Notes under the pieces: generated by a model | Told to the model about the DNA's origin: nothing | The model's database searches: none | Seen by the model: the letters and a program-made list of their open reading frames with translations, nothing else | Assembly: GCA_052161645.1 (NCBI GenBank) | Contig: CP197414.1 | Length of the DNA stretch: 64,000 nucleotides | Strand: one strand, 5' to 3' | From: Laterigemmans sp052161645 | Lineage (GTDB): Bacteria; Planctomycetota; Planctomycetia; Pirellulales; Pirellulaceae | Program-made: the position numbers and the translations under genes | Shown: piece by piece, positions 1-9,003 of the stretch | How positions within the stretch are numbered: position 1 is the stretch's first letter | Layout: each line of letters opens with the position of its first letter

Positions 1-1716
1 CGGGGCAACTTCAAAGGTTACTGGTGGAGTCCCGATAGCCGCCACGTCGCCTTTTTGAAAATTGATATTTCCCAAGTGCTGGAGTTTACCCTCACCCGCG
101 GCTCCACGCCCCGCGGTGAAGCACTGGTGGCCCGCTATCCCAAAGCTGGTGATCCGATCCCTTTGGCTTCGCTGTTGATCGTCAATACCGACTCGCTGCA
201 AACAACGGTCATTCATGAGCCGACAGGCTCCGAAGCTGAAACGTTGGTGGTGCGTGTGACTTGGCGGCCCGACGGGCGGCGGCTGACCTATCAAATCCAA
301 AATCGCATTCAAACTTGGCTCGAACTCCGCGAGTCCGATTTTGCCGGCAGCAAACCTCGCGTCTTGCTTCGCGAAGAAGGGCCGGCTTGGATTGAAATCT
401 TAGGCGAACCGAGGTGGCTGCCGGGGGGCGAGTTTCTCTGGCTCAGCGACCTGCCAGCAGGACGCAGACACGTTTGGCGAGTATCCGAGGACGGCTCGCG
501 ACGCATTCCGATCACCGCGGGAGACTGGGATGTCCGCGACATCGTCCGCGTGGTCGCCGACGATCGTGATCTGTTTGTGGTCGGCAATCGCGACGGCGGG
601 ATCCGCGACCAACATCTTTACCGGGTTCGCTGGACGCTCGGTTCCGATCCCGCCGCTCAAGTCGAAGCTTTGACCACGCGTGAAGGCTGGCACGCTCCGG
701 AAGTATCTCCCAATGGCCGCTGGTTCACCGACACCTTCAGCACGCTGACTACCGAACCGGCCAAGCGTCTGCTGGAGATCGACGGCTCACTCTCCATGCC
801 GCTGGTCAATGAAGAAGAAACGTCGCCGGCTGCCTGGAAATCCATGCCCCTCTCTTCACCCCAGTGGCTCGACATTACCACCGAGGATGGTGTTGCCTTA
901 CCAGCATACATCATCCCCCCTTGGAATCTCGATCAGCGATCTGGCAACAAACAGTATCCCGTGTTGGTTTACACTTACGGTGGCCCGCAAGCGGCCTCGG
1001 CCGTGAATCGCTGGGGCGGGCGAAATTATCTCTACCACCAGTTGCTGGCCAAACTGGGAATCGGCGTGATGGTTGTCGACAATCGCAGCAGCGGGGGCCG
1101 TGGCATCGCCGACACTTGGACCGTTCACCGGCGAATGGGAGTGCAAGAGTTGAGCGATCTGCTAGTCGCCGTCGCGGCGCTCAAACAACTTCCCTGGGTT
1201 GCCGACGATCGCGTTGCCATGCGCGGCTGGAGCTTCGGCGGCTACTACACAGCCTACGCGATGACGCACAGCACCGAGTTTGCCGCCGGAATCGCCGGTG
1301 GCAGCGTCACCGATTGGCGCAACTACGACGCCTTCTACACTGAACGCTACATGGATACCCCGCAAGCGAACGAAGCGGGTTATGAGCAGACTAGCGTGCT
1401 TGCCGATGCCAAGAACTTACACGGTCGCATCTTACTGGTGCACGGCGAAGTCGATGACAACGTCCATCCCGGCAACACCCTTCAATTGATCGCCGCCCTA
1501 CAAAAGGCTGGCAAGCAATTCGACGTGATGTTCTATCCCAACGCGGCTCATGGCGTCCGCGAATCACGGCAGATGTTCCACCTCTATCGGTTAATGACCG
1601 ACTTCCTGGTCCGCGAACTGAAACCTCACCTTGAAACCACGCCCCGCACCCAACAAGCTGTCGAGTTCACGCCAACGCCCGCCGCGACGACAAACGAAAC
1701 CGGTGTGGATCAGTAG
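1..1716 (+). CDS. Dipeptidyl peptidase IV family serine peptidase (S9B), 5' partial
   Basis: Prolyl-type exopeptidase that removes dipeptides from peptide N-termini; family members are periplasmic or secreted. The frame is open to the first base of the window and begins with GYWWSPDSR-like residues of the DPP IV beta-propeller, so the true start lies upstream; the TTG at 55 is only an internal codon. The propeller occupies roughly the first half. The C-terminal alpha/beta-hydrolase domain shows the nucleophile motif GWSFGGY (Ser codon about 1231), the acid in GEVDDNVH (Asp codon 1453) and the His in AAHGV (codon 1549), so the triad is complete. The protein ends with a Thr/Pro-rich tail of about 30 residues. 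Family assignment is firm; substrate is not known. Confidence 0.93.
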   Translation, partial: RGNFKGYWWSPDSRHVAFLKIDISQVLEFTLTRGSTPRGEALVARYPKAGDPIPLASLLIVNTDSLQTTVIHEPTGSEAETLVVRVTWRPDGRRLTYQIQNRIQTWLELRESDFAGSKPRVLLREEGPAWIEILGEPRWLPGGEFLWLSDLPAGRRHVWRVSEDGSRRIPITAGDWDVRDIVRVVADDRDLFVVGNRDGGIRDQHLYRVRWTLGSDPAAQVEALTTREGWHAPEVSPNGRWFTDTFSTLTTEPAKRLLEIDGSLSMPLVNEEETSPAAWKSMPLSSPQWLDITTEDGVALPAYIIPPWNLDQRSGNKQYPVLVYTYGGPQAASAVNRWGGRNYLYHQLLAKLGIGVMVVDNRSSGGRGIADTWTVHRRMGVQELSDLLVAVAALKQLPWVADDRVAMRGWSFGGYYTAYAMTHSTEFAAGIAGGSVTDWRNYDAFYTERYMDTPQANEAGYEQTSVLADAKNLHGRILLVHGEVDDNVHPGNTLQLIAALQKAGKQFDVMFYPNAAHGVRESRQMFHLYRLMTDFLVRELKPHLETTPRTQQAVEFTPTPAATTNETGVDQ

Positions 1717-1885
1717 CCGCGGTTCCCGTTAGCCGCAATGGCGCTAGCCGCGGTTCCCGTTTTGACCCAAACAAAACCCGCCCAACGAAACGGTGGCTAG
1801 CGCCAAAACCGCTAACTCGGACCGATTCACCCGCTCAACAAAACTGTAGCTAGCGCCAAAAGCGCTAACCCGACCGATTCGGCTG
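1716..1885. repeat. Intergenic short repeats with GCTAGCGCC/GCTAAC core
   Basis: Directly after the peptidase stop, the words TAGCCGCGGTTCCCGTT and TAGCGCCAAAA(C/G)CGCTAAC each occur twice; the second is followed both times by a variant of GACCGATTC. The copies are direct, imperfect and non-coding. Similar GCTA-rich words are common between planctomycete genes as far as I recall, but no function is visible. The block lies between two convergent genes, so a role in transcript ends is possible. Confidence 0.55.
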
Positions 1886-1895
1886 GGCAGCTAAA

Positions 1896-2894
1896 TCACG
1901 CCGCTTTGCTATCAGCCGCTTTCGACACCGCCGCCTGTGTTTTCCGCACACGCTGCGGTTTTTCTCGCCAGCGACGATGGACCCACCAATATTGCTCCGG
2001 GGCTCGGCTGATCGCCTTCCCCAACTTGGCGTTGTACCACTCGGTCAGTTCGCGAACACTCTGGCACTCCGCCGTCTGCTGCTGTGGGTCGGCCACCCCT
2101 TCACAACCCAGTTCAAACTGCATCGGTCGTGACTGGCGAATCGTGTAAGCGACAGCCATCGGAGCCCCACCGGAGAGCGTGAACAGGGCTAACGCTTTGT
2201 GACAGCTCGCTTGATGACCCAAAAAGTTCGTCCAACAACCCTTGGGCCCGGCATGTTGGTCGGCCAACAAGGAAAGCCGCCCGCCGTTCGCTAAATGACG
2301 GTCCACGTCCGCGGCACAACCATGCTTGTCGAGCAACTGCTGGCCCTTGGCTCCGCGAAAATCACTGACAAAACGATGCAGATGTGGGTTATCCAACCGC
2401 CGCGCAATGGTCGTGGTGCTGATCCCCATCAAACCGGTTAGATAACCACCCAATTCAAAATTGCCGAAATGCCCCGTCACCAACACGCTAGGGCGACGCG
2501 ACAACACACAATTCAAAAACATGCTGGGATTTGGACAATGCACGTGTTGCCGCCAATTGCTGCGATGCAACCGCCGAGGAGCCCAGGCAATTTCACAGAC
2601 CATCAACAGCAGGTGGTACCACATCGCGCGAGCCAACTCACGTCGCTGACCGGAGCTCGCCTCCGGGAACACCCTCTCCAAATTTTCTTTCAGAGTCCGG
2701 TTGCGAACTGGCAGGGGCCCGACAAACAACCAGGCGCCTAAGCGACACATCGCGGCCGCCTTCGCCTCCGGCATGACCTGAATCAATGCGATCAAACAAC
2801 GAACAAAGAGATAAACGCAGCAGTCGACCAGGCCAATTCGCAGTCGTTTCAGATCCACCATCGGTCGGCTCGCATCCTTGCGTTGCTTTAGCAA
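1896..2894 (-). CDS. Lysophospholipid/lipid A acyltransferase family protein (LpxL/HtrB-like)
   Basis: Membrane-associated acyltransferase that in the family adds a secondary acyl chain to lipid A or a related lipid. The protein is 332 residues, close to the usual 300-330. It has a hydrophobic N-terminal stretch, then the catalytic H-x4-E motif in GHFGNFELGG, and further on the LADQHAG/GxxxxFLG block typical of LpxL and LpxM. The Ala/Lys-rich C-terminal tail is lineage-specific. The ATG at 2894 is the only good start. It is convergent with the upstream peptidase and about 50 bp from the start-proximal neighbour. Whether the substrate is lipid A cannot be told from sequence. Confidence 0.85.
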   Translation of the reverse strand: MLKQRKDASRPMVDLKRLRIGLVDCCVYLFVRCLIALIQVMPEAKAAAMCRLGAWLFVGPLPVRNRTLKENLERVFPEASSGQRRELARAMWYHLLLMVCEIAWAPRRLHRSNWRQHVHCPNPSMFLNCVLSRRPSVLVTGHFGNFELGGYLTGLMGISTTTIARRLDNPHLHRFVSDFRGAKGQQLLDKHGCAADVDRHLANGGRLSLLADQHAGPKGCWTNFLGHQASCHKALALFTLSGGAPMAVAYTIRQSRPMQFELGCEGVADPQQQTAECQSVRELTEWYNAKLGKAISRAPEQYWWVHRRWREKPQRVRKTQAAVSKAADSKAA

Positions 2895-2944
2895 AATAGA
2901 CTCGCGCGATTATGCAGAAATTTGCCCCGGGCGGGAAGAGAAAC

Positions 2945-4018
2945 TTACTTGGTCAAACCCAACTGATCACACAGGAACGCAACAGCTTCCCGCTTCAACT
3001 CTGGATGAATGAATGTCCACATGTGGCCGGGGCCTTCGAGAGCCACAAATCGACTGGCAACCCCCAACCGCTGGTGCGCCTGAAACAGCCGCTGGCTGCT
3101 GGCGATCGGGACAATTAAATCGCGAGTGCCATGGATCATTAACGTTGGTATATCGCCCGCCGAAGCGTGAGTCACCGGCGAAGCCGCCTTGTACAAATGT
3201 GGGAATTCACCGCGCGAACCCCCCAAGAAAAAAGCCATCGCGGAACTATCGAGCGGAACCTCCGTAAAATCACATGGCGCGCCCCCCGCGACAATCGCCA
3301 GCGGCTTGAGCATCTGCTGCCATCGCTGGTCGTTCTGCTCCCAATTCGTAGTCAGTTTGACGGTTTCCCACTCAGCATCGACCAACGTCCCCAGCATACA
3401 GCTCAAATGAGCGCCCGCCGAATATCCCATTAAACCAACCCGTTTGGGGTCAATCTGGTATTGCTCCGCGACGCCGGAGAGCCACACCAATGCCGCCCGC
3501 AGATCGTCAACTTGTGCGGGAAACTTGAAATCGGGCGCATGACGGTAATTGATCGAAATCGCCACAATCCCCGCTTCGGCCAGTCCTCGAGCATGTCCGC
3601 CAATGGCCCATTTGTCGCCACTGACCCAAGCCCCACCATGAACAACCACCGCTGCCGGACGCAAACGCTCGGGTTCCGCTCCCGAAGCCTTACCCGTCAC
3701 CTCACCTGCCGGTGCCGCAAGGACCGGCCGGTAGATGTCACACAACAACCGCTCGCCAGCCACCGTGGCAAAGCAGACGTCGCGATCAACCTCGACATCA
3801 TAAGTTTTCTTTTCTGACGCAATCACGCCAGACAGTTGGGGATCCTCCGCAACGACGGGTCGCCAACTCAACCCGACCACGATTCCCACCGCCACGACGC
3901 TGGCTAACGGGAGCGTGCTCTGCCTGACGCCAAAGCGCCGGAGAGCCACCTTGCCAAAGCAACGCTGATGTTGCCAACAGCCCAATAACCGGCTGGAAAA
4001 CTTAGAAAGCATACTCAA
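2945..4018 (-). CDS. Secreted alpha/beta-hydrolase (esterase/lipase, BD-FAE-like)
   Basis: Probable carboxylesterase acting outside the cytoplasm. The N-terminus is basic, then has a hydrophobic stretch (about residues 35-55) ending before a VVAED-type cleavage region, which reads as a long signal peptide or anchor. The oxyanion-hole motif VVHGGAW and the nucleophile elbow GYSAGAH are present, with a later Asp in HGTRDLIVP and a His in GPGHMW, giving a complete triad. At 357 residues it is normal for this group, which in planctomycetes often accompanies carbohydrate or cinnamate ester breakdown. No catabolic neighbours support a specific substrate here. Confidence 0.85.
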   Translation of the reverse strand: MSMLSKFSSRLLGCWQHQRCFGKVALRRFGVRQSTLPLASVVAVGIVVGLSWRPVVAEDPQLSGVIASEKKTYDVEVDRDVCFATVAGERLLCDIYRPVLAAPAGEVTGKASGAEPERLRPAAVVVHGGAWVSGDKWAIGGHARGLAEAGIVAISINYRHAPDFKFPAQVDDLRAALVWLSGVAEQYQIDPKRVGLMGYSAGAHLSCMLGTLVDAEWETVKLTTNWEQNDQRWQQMLKPLAIVAGGAPCDFTEVPLDSSAMAFFLGGSRGEFPHLYKAASPVTHASAGDIPTLMIHGTRDLIVPIASSQRLFQAHQRLGVASRFVALEGPGHMWTFIHPELKREAVAFLCDQLGLTK

Positions 4019-4370
4019 AGAAACGCCTTGTTCGTTAGCTTGTTAATCGCCGCGGATTACTCAAAGGAGATGCATCTATCCGTTTTATCGACATCTGCTT
4101 ACAACAAAATTATAGCCGGCCAAATTGGCGAGACGATTCTCCGTCACCGCTGGCGACTGCTGGCCGTAGGAAACCAGTCGATTCCGTGCAAACTTGCAAA
4201 ACCAATCAAGCGGGTGCGACAAACCGCCCGCGAACTATCCAAAAGCCACGGTGGACGCAATAATAGTATGTAGGTGGCAAGCATTGGCTCTGTTCATTCG
4301 GCTCTGTTCGGAATACTGCCAGCTTGGACTCCATGTCCCCGGCCCATGTCCCCGGAAAGAGGTTTGCGAG
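4019..4370. other. Divergent intergenic region upstream of the response regulator
   Basis: About 350 bases between two divergent starts. A 12-base direct repeat (CCATGTCCCCGG at 4331 and 4344) lies immediately upstream of the regulator's ribosome-binding region. The short open frames here show no recognisable protein. Promoters for both genes are expected, but I cannot point to a convincing -35/-10 pair. Confidence 0.4.
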
Positions 4371-4991
4371 ATGATCGAGAATAGCGGGCGCACGTCAGCC
4401 GAGGGGCATGATGGTGCCCCAGTCTACTCGGCTGAGACGTTGGGTTACTCCAGCATCCTGATCGTCGACGACACCCTGGTGTTGCGTGATCGCTTGGCAA
4501 TGGCCTTTCGCCAACGCGGCTTTCGCGTTGAAACCGCTAGCAATTACGACGAAGCGATCGTTGTCTTCGCGGAAAATCCAACCGAATTGGCGGTGCTCGA
4601 TCTACGCATGCCCGGCCGATCAGGACTGGAATTACTGCAGCGAATCAAAGCCAAGTCCCCCTCCACCGAAGTGGTGATGCTGAGCGGTTTTGGCAGTATT
4701 GCAGCCGGTATCGACGCAATCCGCGCCGGAGCCGTCAATTTCCTCAGCAAACCTGCCGACGCCGATGAAATCTTGGCCGCCTTTGCCCGCGGCGAAGGTA
4801 ACAACGTCACGGAAGCGAGCGGTGATGAATTTCGTGCCCCCTCGCTGGCTCGCGCTGAGTGGGAACACATCCATCGCGTTCTCAGCGACTGTGGCGGTAA
4901 CATCTCCGAGGCTGCCCGTCGGCTGGGCATCCATCGCCGTTCGTTACAGCGAAAGCTAAGAAAGCGAGCCCCGGGCGATCCATTACCTTAA
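4371..4991 (+). CDS. Two-component response regulator, RegA/PrrA/ActR type (REC + Fis HTH)
   Basis: Cytoplasmic transcription regulator. The receiver domain starts ILIVDD and has phospho-acceptor Asp77 (in VLDLRMPG), a Ser in LSGFGS and the conserved Lys in LSKP. The C-terminal helix-turn-helix (about residues 160-200, NISEAARRLGIHRRSLQR) closely resembles the Fis-type domain of the RegA/PrrA/ActR redox regulators, and the length (206 aa) fits. I chose the ATG at 4371, preceded by AGAGG, because upstream in-frame codons would add about 59 residues unlike the family. No histidine kinase gene is adjacent, so it is an orphan here. Its stop overlaps the stop of the convergent metalloprotease gene by 9 bases. 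Confidence 0.85.
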   Translation: MIENSGRTSAEGHDGAPVYSAETLGYSSILIVDDTLVLRDRLAMAFRQRGFRVETASNYDEAIVVFAENPTELAVLDLRMPGRSGLELLQRIKAKSPSTEVVMLSGFGSIAAGIDAIRAGAVNFLSKPADADEILAAFARGEGNNVTEASGDEFRAPSLARAEWEHIHRVLSDCGGNISEAARRLGIHRRSLQRKLRKRAPGDPLP

Positions 4992-7523
4992 CCGTCGCCG
5001 CGTTTCGTCCTCGAGTAATGAGAACCATTGAGCGTCGACCCACCCCAGCTCAAACTCATCATCCGCCGTTACTTTGCCAGCCGCTAGCACTTCACCTGCT
5101 CCTAGCAATCCACCTTCATCTGACGCTTCACCTTCGGCCTCGCCGCGATTGATCGCGTTGATGATTTGCAACGCATCGATCGGTGAGAGTAAGTAATCCC
5201 CCGAGACGTCAAAATAAGGCGGGGCGGGATCAACCAACGGATCGAGCATTCGCGGGCCACCGGTGCGGTTCAGTACGTTGATGATTTGCAAAGCGTCGAT
5301 CGGCCTTACTTTACCGTCGCCGTTGACATCCAGCGGGTCATTGGGATTCTGAAAAAACAAAGGTTCATCATCCAGCACCGTGACATCGTCAGAGTCGCCT
5401 TGATAGCCCTCGGCGGAGACACTCAGCGAGACTCTGCGTTTTGGTTCGGGCAGGGTGTCATCGACCACATCAAGCCGCACCACCACCGCTTGCTGACCAG
5501 CCGGAATGACAATCTCTTCGCGTGGCCGCAATTGCGTGGCGTCTCCACCCGACACTGTCACCCGCAACGACTCGTCAACGTTTGTATTGCTGCGACTTAC
5601 GCGCAACCGCACAGCCTGTTCGCCCGCGTTTTCCAGCACTTCAGTATCTAAAAATGTTGCCGTTAACCGCTCTGCATCGGTAATCACCAGGCCGACTGAG
5701 GCGAGATTGTTGCCTGCCACGCTGGCGGTAATCTCCACAGTTTGGTTGCCATCCAACAAGTTGTCGTCAACAGGTGTCAAGACAACGCTCTTACTGGTCT
5801 CACCGGCGGCAAAAGTAACATCTGCCGGCACCGTCGCCTCACTTGTATCACTTGATGACAAAGCGACCTGCAATGACTCGCTGATCAAACCGCCGCTGCG
5901 TCGCAACGTCAGAATCGAGGCTGGATTACCCGCTTCAGAAACTTGCTCCCGGCTGCTGCTCAGGTTCAAGCTCGTGCCAGCCACGACTGTTATGGAAAGC
6001 TCTTCGGTGGTGACACCATTGTCGTCATCCGAGACTCGCACCACAACTTGATAGGTACCCGGTTCGCTGTAGGCATGGGCCGCATCAAACGAAGCCAGAG
6101 TCAAACGCTGGGAATTGCCAATCCGGTCAACCGTCGCTTGGCCCTCATCACGCGGACTACCGTCACCCCAATCCACGGAATACGTGAATGTCTCGTTGGT
6201 CGCCGGAGTAACGTTTGTGTTGCGAAAACCGGGGTCCGAGATTTCGGCAAAATTCGTAATGGAAAAAGGTACCCCGGCCACCACGGAAGCAACATCGGCC
6301 AACACAACCGTCGGCGCCACGTTGTCAATGTTGGCCATGACCGTGGCTTGCGAACTTCCCAGCCGCGACCCGGTCAAAGTGATTGCCGTGGGATATGAGC
6401 CGTTGTCAGCAAACACATGTTCAGCGGTCACTCTCGCCGTAGGATGCACGACTTCCCAACCCAAGTCGGCCAGTCCGGCAAAGTCGAGTTTCGTCGGCAA
6501 CTTGCGAGTCCCTTCCAGTTGGTCGGGATCCATCAGAGTCTCTTGACCGCCGTCCGCTAGGTCGCGATTCCAGTGCTGGCCAGCGTTACCGGGCAGCAAT
6601 GGTACATTACCATTGCCATCATAGGCGGCCCTGGATGCGGGCCCCAGAAACGAGTCTCCCGAGACGTAGCGACTCCACGAATCCGACAGCCCAAAACCCA
6701 ACAAATGAAATAGCTCATGCGCGGCGGTGGTCACAAAGTCAGCTCTACCAGCTGTCACGTTGGGATCAGTGCCAAAATACCAATCAGCCGAATTATCAAA
6801 AGTTAACGTCCCTCCCCAGGGAGCAAAATCATTCGCGTTCGTACCCGAGACAACCCCTTGGCCGCGCCGCGCAACCGCATTCAAAAATGCCGGATCCCCA
6901 ATGACACCTTGGTAACCGCCAGGTCCACCTTCTGCCAAACCAATCCCAGGAATCGGCTTGGAACCCGCGTAAATCCGCAGCTCCCCAGCGTCGAACGCCA
7001 CATCCTCGACCAACTCCGTCTGCCCCGTCTCCGGGTGCGTGACCCGCAATGTCCATGTGTTGGAGCCACCGGGAGTAATCGCTGAAAGCGAATCATTAAG
7101 GTGCGATAGCACGGCATCTACGACACTCTGCAACACCTGCTTCCGTTGGTTATTGAAGAAGCGGTCAGTGTCCAACGAATAATCAATCGTGGCAAACACG
7201 CGCCCACTCGCTTCCCCCCCCGTCACCGTGGCGTTGCTGGTCGAACCGTCTTGCCAATCGACCACCGCTGACAAATCGCCAGCAAACCCCAAAGTCTCAA
7301 AGTTCCGCACCAGGGAATACGGATCGCCTTCGCCAACCAATAACCGGCGAGTTTCCAGCGACTGAAACCGCAGACGCCGCCGCGCTGGCAAAACAGGGCG
7401 AGCCCGACGACTAACTGCACCACCGACCACATCAGCGACCGCACCGAAGCTCAGCATGCCGAGCAACCGGGGCAGCAAAGGGGCCCGTCCAAGCTCCGAT
7501 CTCTCATACTTTTCAGCAGTCAT
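4983..7523 (-). CDS. Secreted HExxH metalloprotease-like protein with PKD/Calx-beta and dockerin repeats
   Basis: Large extracellular protein, 846 aa. Near residues 45-60 it carries RFQSLETRRLL, the planctomycete LEPR-xLL-like signature of surface or secreted proteins. About residue 270 has the zinc motif HELFHLLGFG, as in metzincin-like proteases. A PKD-like segment (SVDWGDGSP) and two Calx-beta-like repeats (LTLRRSGG..., LRVSRSNT...) follow. The end has two dockerin-type EF loops (DVNGDGKVRPIDALQIIN and DVSGDYLLSPIDALQIIN). The start ATG overlaps the upstream asparaginase stop by the ATGA arrangement, so the two are translationally coupled. Proteolytic activity is inferred from the motif only. 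Confidence 0.82.
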   Translation of the reverse strand: MTAEKYERSELGRAPLLPRLLGMLSFGAVADVVGGAVSRRARPVLPARRRLRFQSLETRRLLVGEGDPYSLVRNFETLGFAGDLSAVVDWQDGSTSNATVTGGEASGRVFATIDYSLDTDRFFNNQRKQVLQSVVDAVLSHLNDSLSAITPGGSNTWTLRVTHPETGQTELVEDVAFDAGELRIYAGSKPIPGIGLAEGGPGGYQGVIGDPAFLNAVARRGQGVVSGTNANDFAPWGGTLTFDNSADWYFGTDPNVTAGRADFVTTAAHELFHLLGFGLSDSWSRYVSGDSFLGPASRAAYDGNGNVPLLPGNAGQHWNRDLADGGQETLMDPDQLEGTRKLPTKLDFAGLADLGWEVVHPTARVTAEHVFADNGSYPTAITLTGSRLGSSQATVMANIDNVAPTVVLADVASVVAGVPFSITNFAEISDPGFRNTNVTPATNETFTYSVDWGDGSPRDEGQATVDRIGNSQRLTLASFDAAHAYSEPGTYQVVVRVSDDDNGVTTEELSITVVAGTSLNLSSSREQVSEAGNPASILTLRRSGGLISESLQVALSSSDTSEATVPADVTFAAGETSKSVVLTPVDDNLLDGNQTVEITASVAGNNLASVGLVITDAERLTATFLDTEVLENAGEQAVRLRVSRSNTNVDESLRVTVSGGDATQLRPREEIVIPAGQQAVVVRLDVVDDTLPEPKRRVSLSVSAEGYQGDSDDVTVLDDEPLFFQNPNDPLDVNGDGKVRPIDALQIINVLNRTGGPRMLDPLVDPAPPYFDVSGDYLLSPIDALQIINAINRGEAEGEASDEGGLLGAGEVLAAGKVTADDEFELGWVDAQWFSLLEDETRRRLR

Positions 7524-8530
7524 TTAGCAACTTCCAACATTACCTCGAAGCGACCAGTATGATCGGCTGCACCGCACGTCATTCCGGGGGTATTATGCTG
7601 CAATGCGATCGCCCCGTCACTACCAATTGCGATCACCCCCCCAATATTGGGCGAGAGAGTTTCAGTAATGACCGCATCCACTGCCTGCTCGACGGTCTGC
7701 TCCAAATATCGCATCCTGGCCGACACGTCATAAGCCACCGCGTGGCGAATGAACTCCTCGCCCGTTCCCGTGGCACTCAGCGCACATGTCTGATTATCGG
7801 CATAAGTCCCCGCTCCAATCACAGGCGAATCCCCTAATCTACCTGGCATTTTACTCGACAAACCACCCGTGCTAGTGCCCGCTGCCAAATTTCCGGCGTT
7901 ATCTCGCACCACACAGCCCACCGTGCCAAAATATTCCTCACCTCCCTGCCAAGCCGCCGAAACATCGCGATCGCCGGGTTTTAATTGGAAGTACTCCGCC
8001 GGCACCAGTTCCAATTTCTGCAATCTGGCAAACTCATCAGCCCCCGGTCCAGCCAATAGCACGTGCTTGGTCTCCGTCATCACGCGTCTAGCCAAGGTGA
8101 TCGGATGTTTAACAATCGTGACCCCGCCAACCGCGCCGCAAGCTCGATTGCTGCCGTCCATGATCGAGGCATCGAGTTCAGCATTCTTCTCCGCATTCAG
8201 CACCGCCCCCCGTCCAGCGTTAAAGCTTGGGTCATCCTCCAAGATGCGAATCACTGCTTCTACGGTATCCAGCGAGGTGGCCCCACCGGATAACATCTCT
8301 CGTCCCAGCTGCAACGCTTTTTTCATCCCGGCCAAGCGCGCGTCTCGCTGCGCCTGACTCCACTTCGCTGGCGTGCCCCCCGCTCCGCCGTGCACGGCAA
8401 TCGACCAAGTCACCGTCGCAGCTGCATCTTCACTCGGGAAAGGCTCGCCCGTTGCGCTGCCACCGACCCCCGCGACTGCTACGATTGCGAGTAGAAAACG
8501 ACATACTTGATTACGCTTAAACATCGACAT
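7520..8530 (-). CDS. Isoaspartyl peptidase/L-asparaginase (Ntn-hydrolase, asparaginase_2)
   Basis: Removes isoaspartyl residues from peptides or hydrolyses asparagine. It is made as a precursor that self-cleaves before a Thr; that Thr is seen in YFGTVGCVVRD, followed by the conserved GTSTGG substrate loop. The N-terminal half has the family's VHGGAGG and GRGAVLN motifs. I start at the ATG at 8530 (MSMFKRNQ), which gives a signal peptide (LLAIVAVAG). A longer frame to 8584 would run through the divergent slyX start. The stop overlaps the next gene's start (ATGA), forming a two-gene unit with the secreted metalloprotease, which suggests joint peptide degradation outside the cytoplasm. Confidence 0.9.
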   Translation of the reverse strand: MSMFKRNQVCRFLLAIVAVAGVGGSATGEPFPSEDAAATVTWSIAVHGGAGGTPAKWSQAQRDARLAGMKKALQLGREMLSGGATSLDTVEAVIRILEDDPSFNAGRGAVLNAEKNAELDASIMDGSNRACGAVGGVTIVKHPITLARRVMTETKHVLLAGPGADEFARLQKLELVPAEYFQLKPGDRDVSAAWQGGEEYFGTVGCVVRDNAGNLAAGTSTGGLSSKMPGRLGDSPVIGAGTYADNQTCALSATGTGEEFIRHAVAYDVSARMRYLEQTVEQAVDAVITETLSPNIGGVIAIGSDGAIALQHNTPGMTCGAADHTGRFEVMLEVAK

Positions 8531-8546
8531 TTGGATACCCTTCGCT

Positions 8547-8777
8547 ATGCCCGCTGAACTTGACCCAGCAACACGCATCGCCAATCTAGAAATTGCCCTC
8601 GCGCATCACCAACGTGACTACGATAGCTTAAATGCGGTCGTAACTGAACAAGCGAATCAACTCGATCGGCTGCAACGCCGCATGCAGCAACTCTCCGACC
8701 GGCTACAGTCGATAAACTCCCAAGAGGGACAGGCACAACCGCGTCGACTCGAAGACGAGAAGCCTCCCCATTACTAA
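8547..8777 (+). CDS. slyX: SlyX family protein
   Basis: Small 76-residue coiled-coil protein of unknown function found across Gram-negative bacteria. The sequence shows the regular heptad pattern (RIANLEIALAHHQ..., LDRLQRRMQQLSDRL) and the diagnostic C-terminal PPHY. The start lies 16 bases from the start of the divergent asparaginase gene, so the two share a very short promoter region. Confidence 0.88.
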   Translation: MPAELDPATRIANLEIALAHHQRDYDSLNAVVTEQANQLDRLQRRMQQLSDRLQSINSQEGQAQPRRLEDEKPPHY

Positions 8778-8890
8778 GCACCGCCGCAAAAATCATGAGA
8801 CAAAACGGAATCAGCCGCGGTACGTTTCGCTTCTCGGTGAGCGTCGCAATCAGCAAGGCTCAAAGCGGTTGTGCTATACTTGCTGGCGTT

Positions 8891-8918
8891 GAACAGTTGA
8901 TCTCGAACAGTTGATCTC
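8891..8918. repeat. Tandem 14-bp duplication
   Basis: GAACAGTTGATCTC occurs twice head to tail, about 85 bases upstream of the TIGR03790 gene start. It is non-coding and could be an operator or a replication-slippage duplication; nothing distinguishes these. Confidence 0.6.
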
Positions 8919-9003
8919 GCTTCAACTCGATAAATCGAACCCATCAATCGAACCGTTCAACATGTTACCAGTGGCAATGCCCTGCTAACCGCTGTCCACA
9001 TTC

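Noticed and set aside
864..1343. 159-codon frame within the DPP IV gene
   Set aside because: An Arg-rich shadow of the peptidase in another frame.
4028..4273. 81-codon + strand frame upstream of the response regulator
   Set aside because: No family resemblance, no ribosome site, and it lies in a divergent promoter region.
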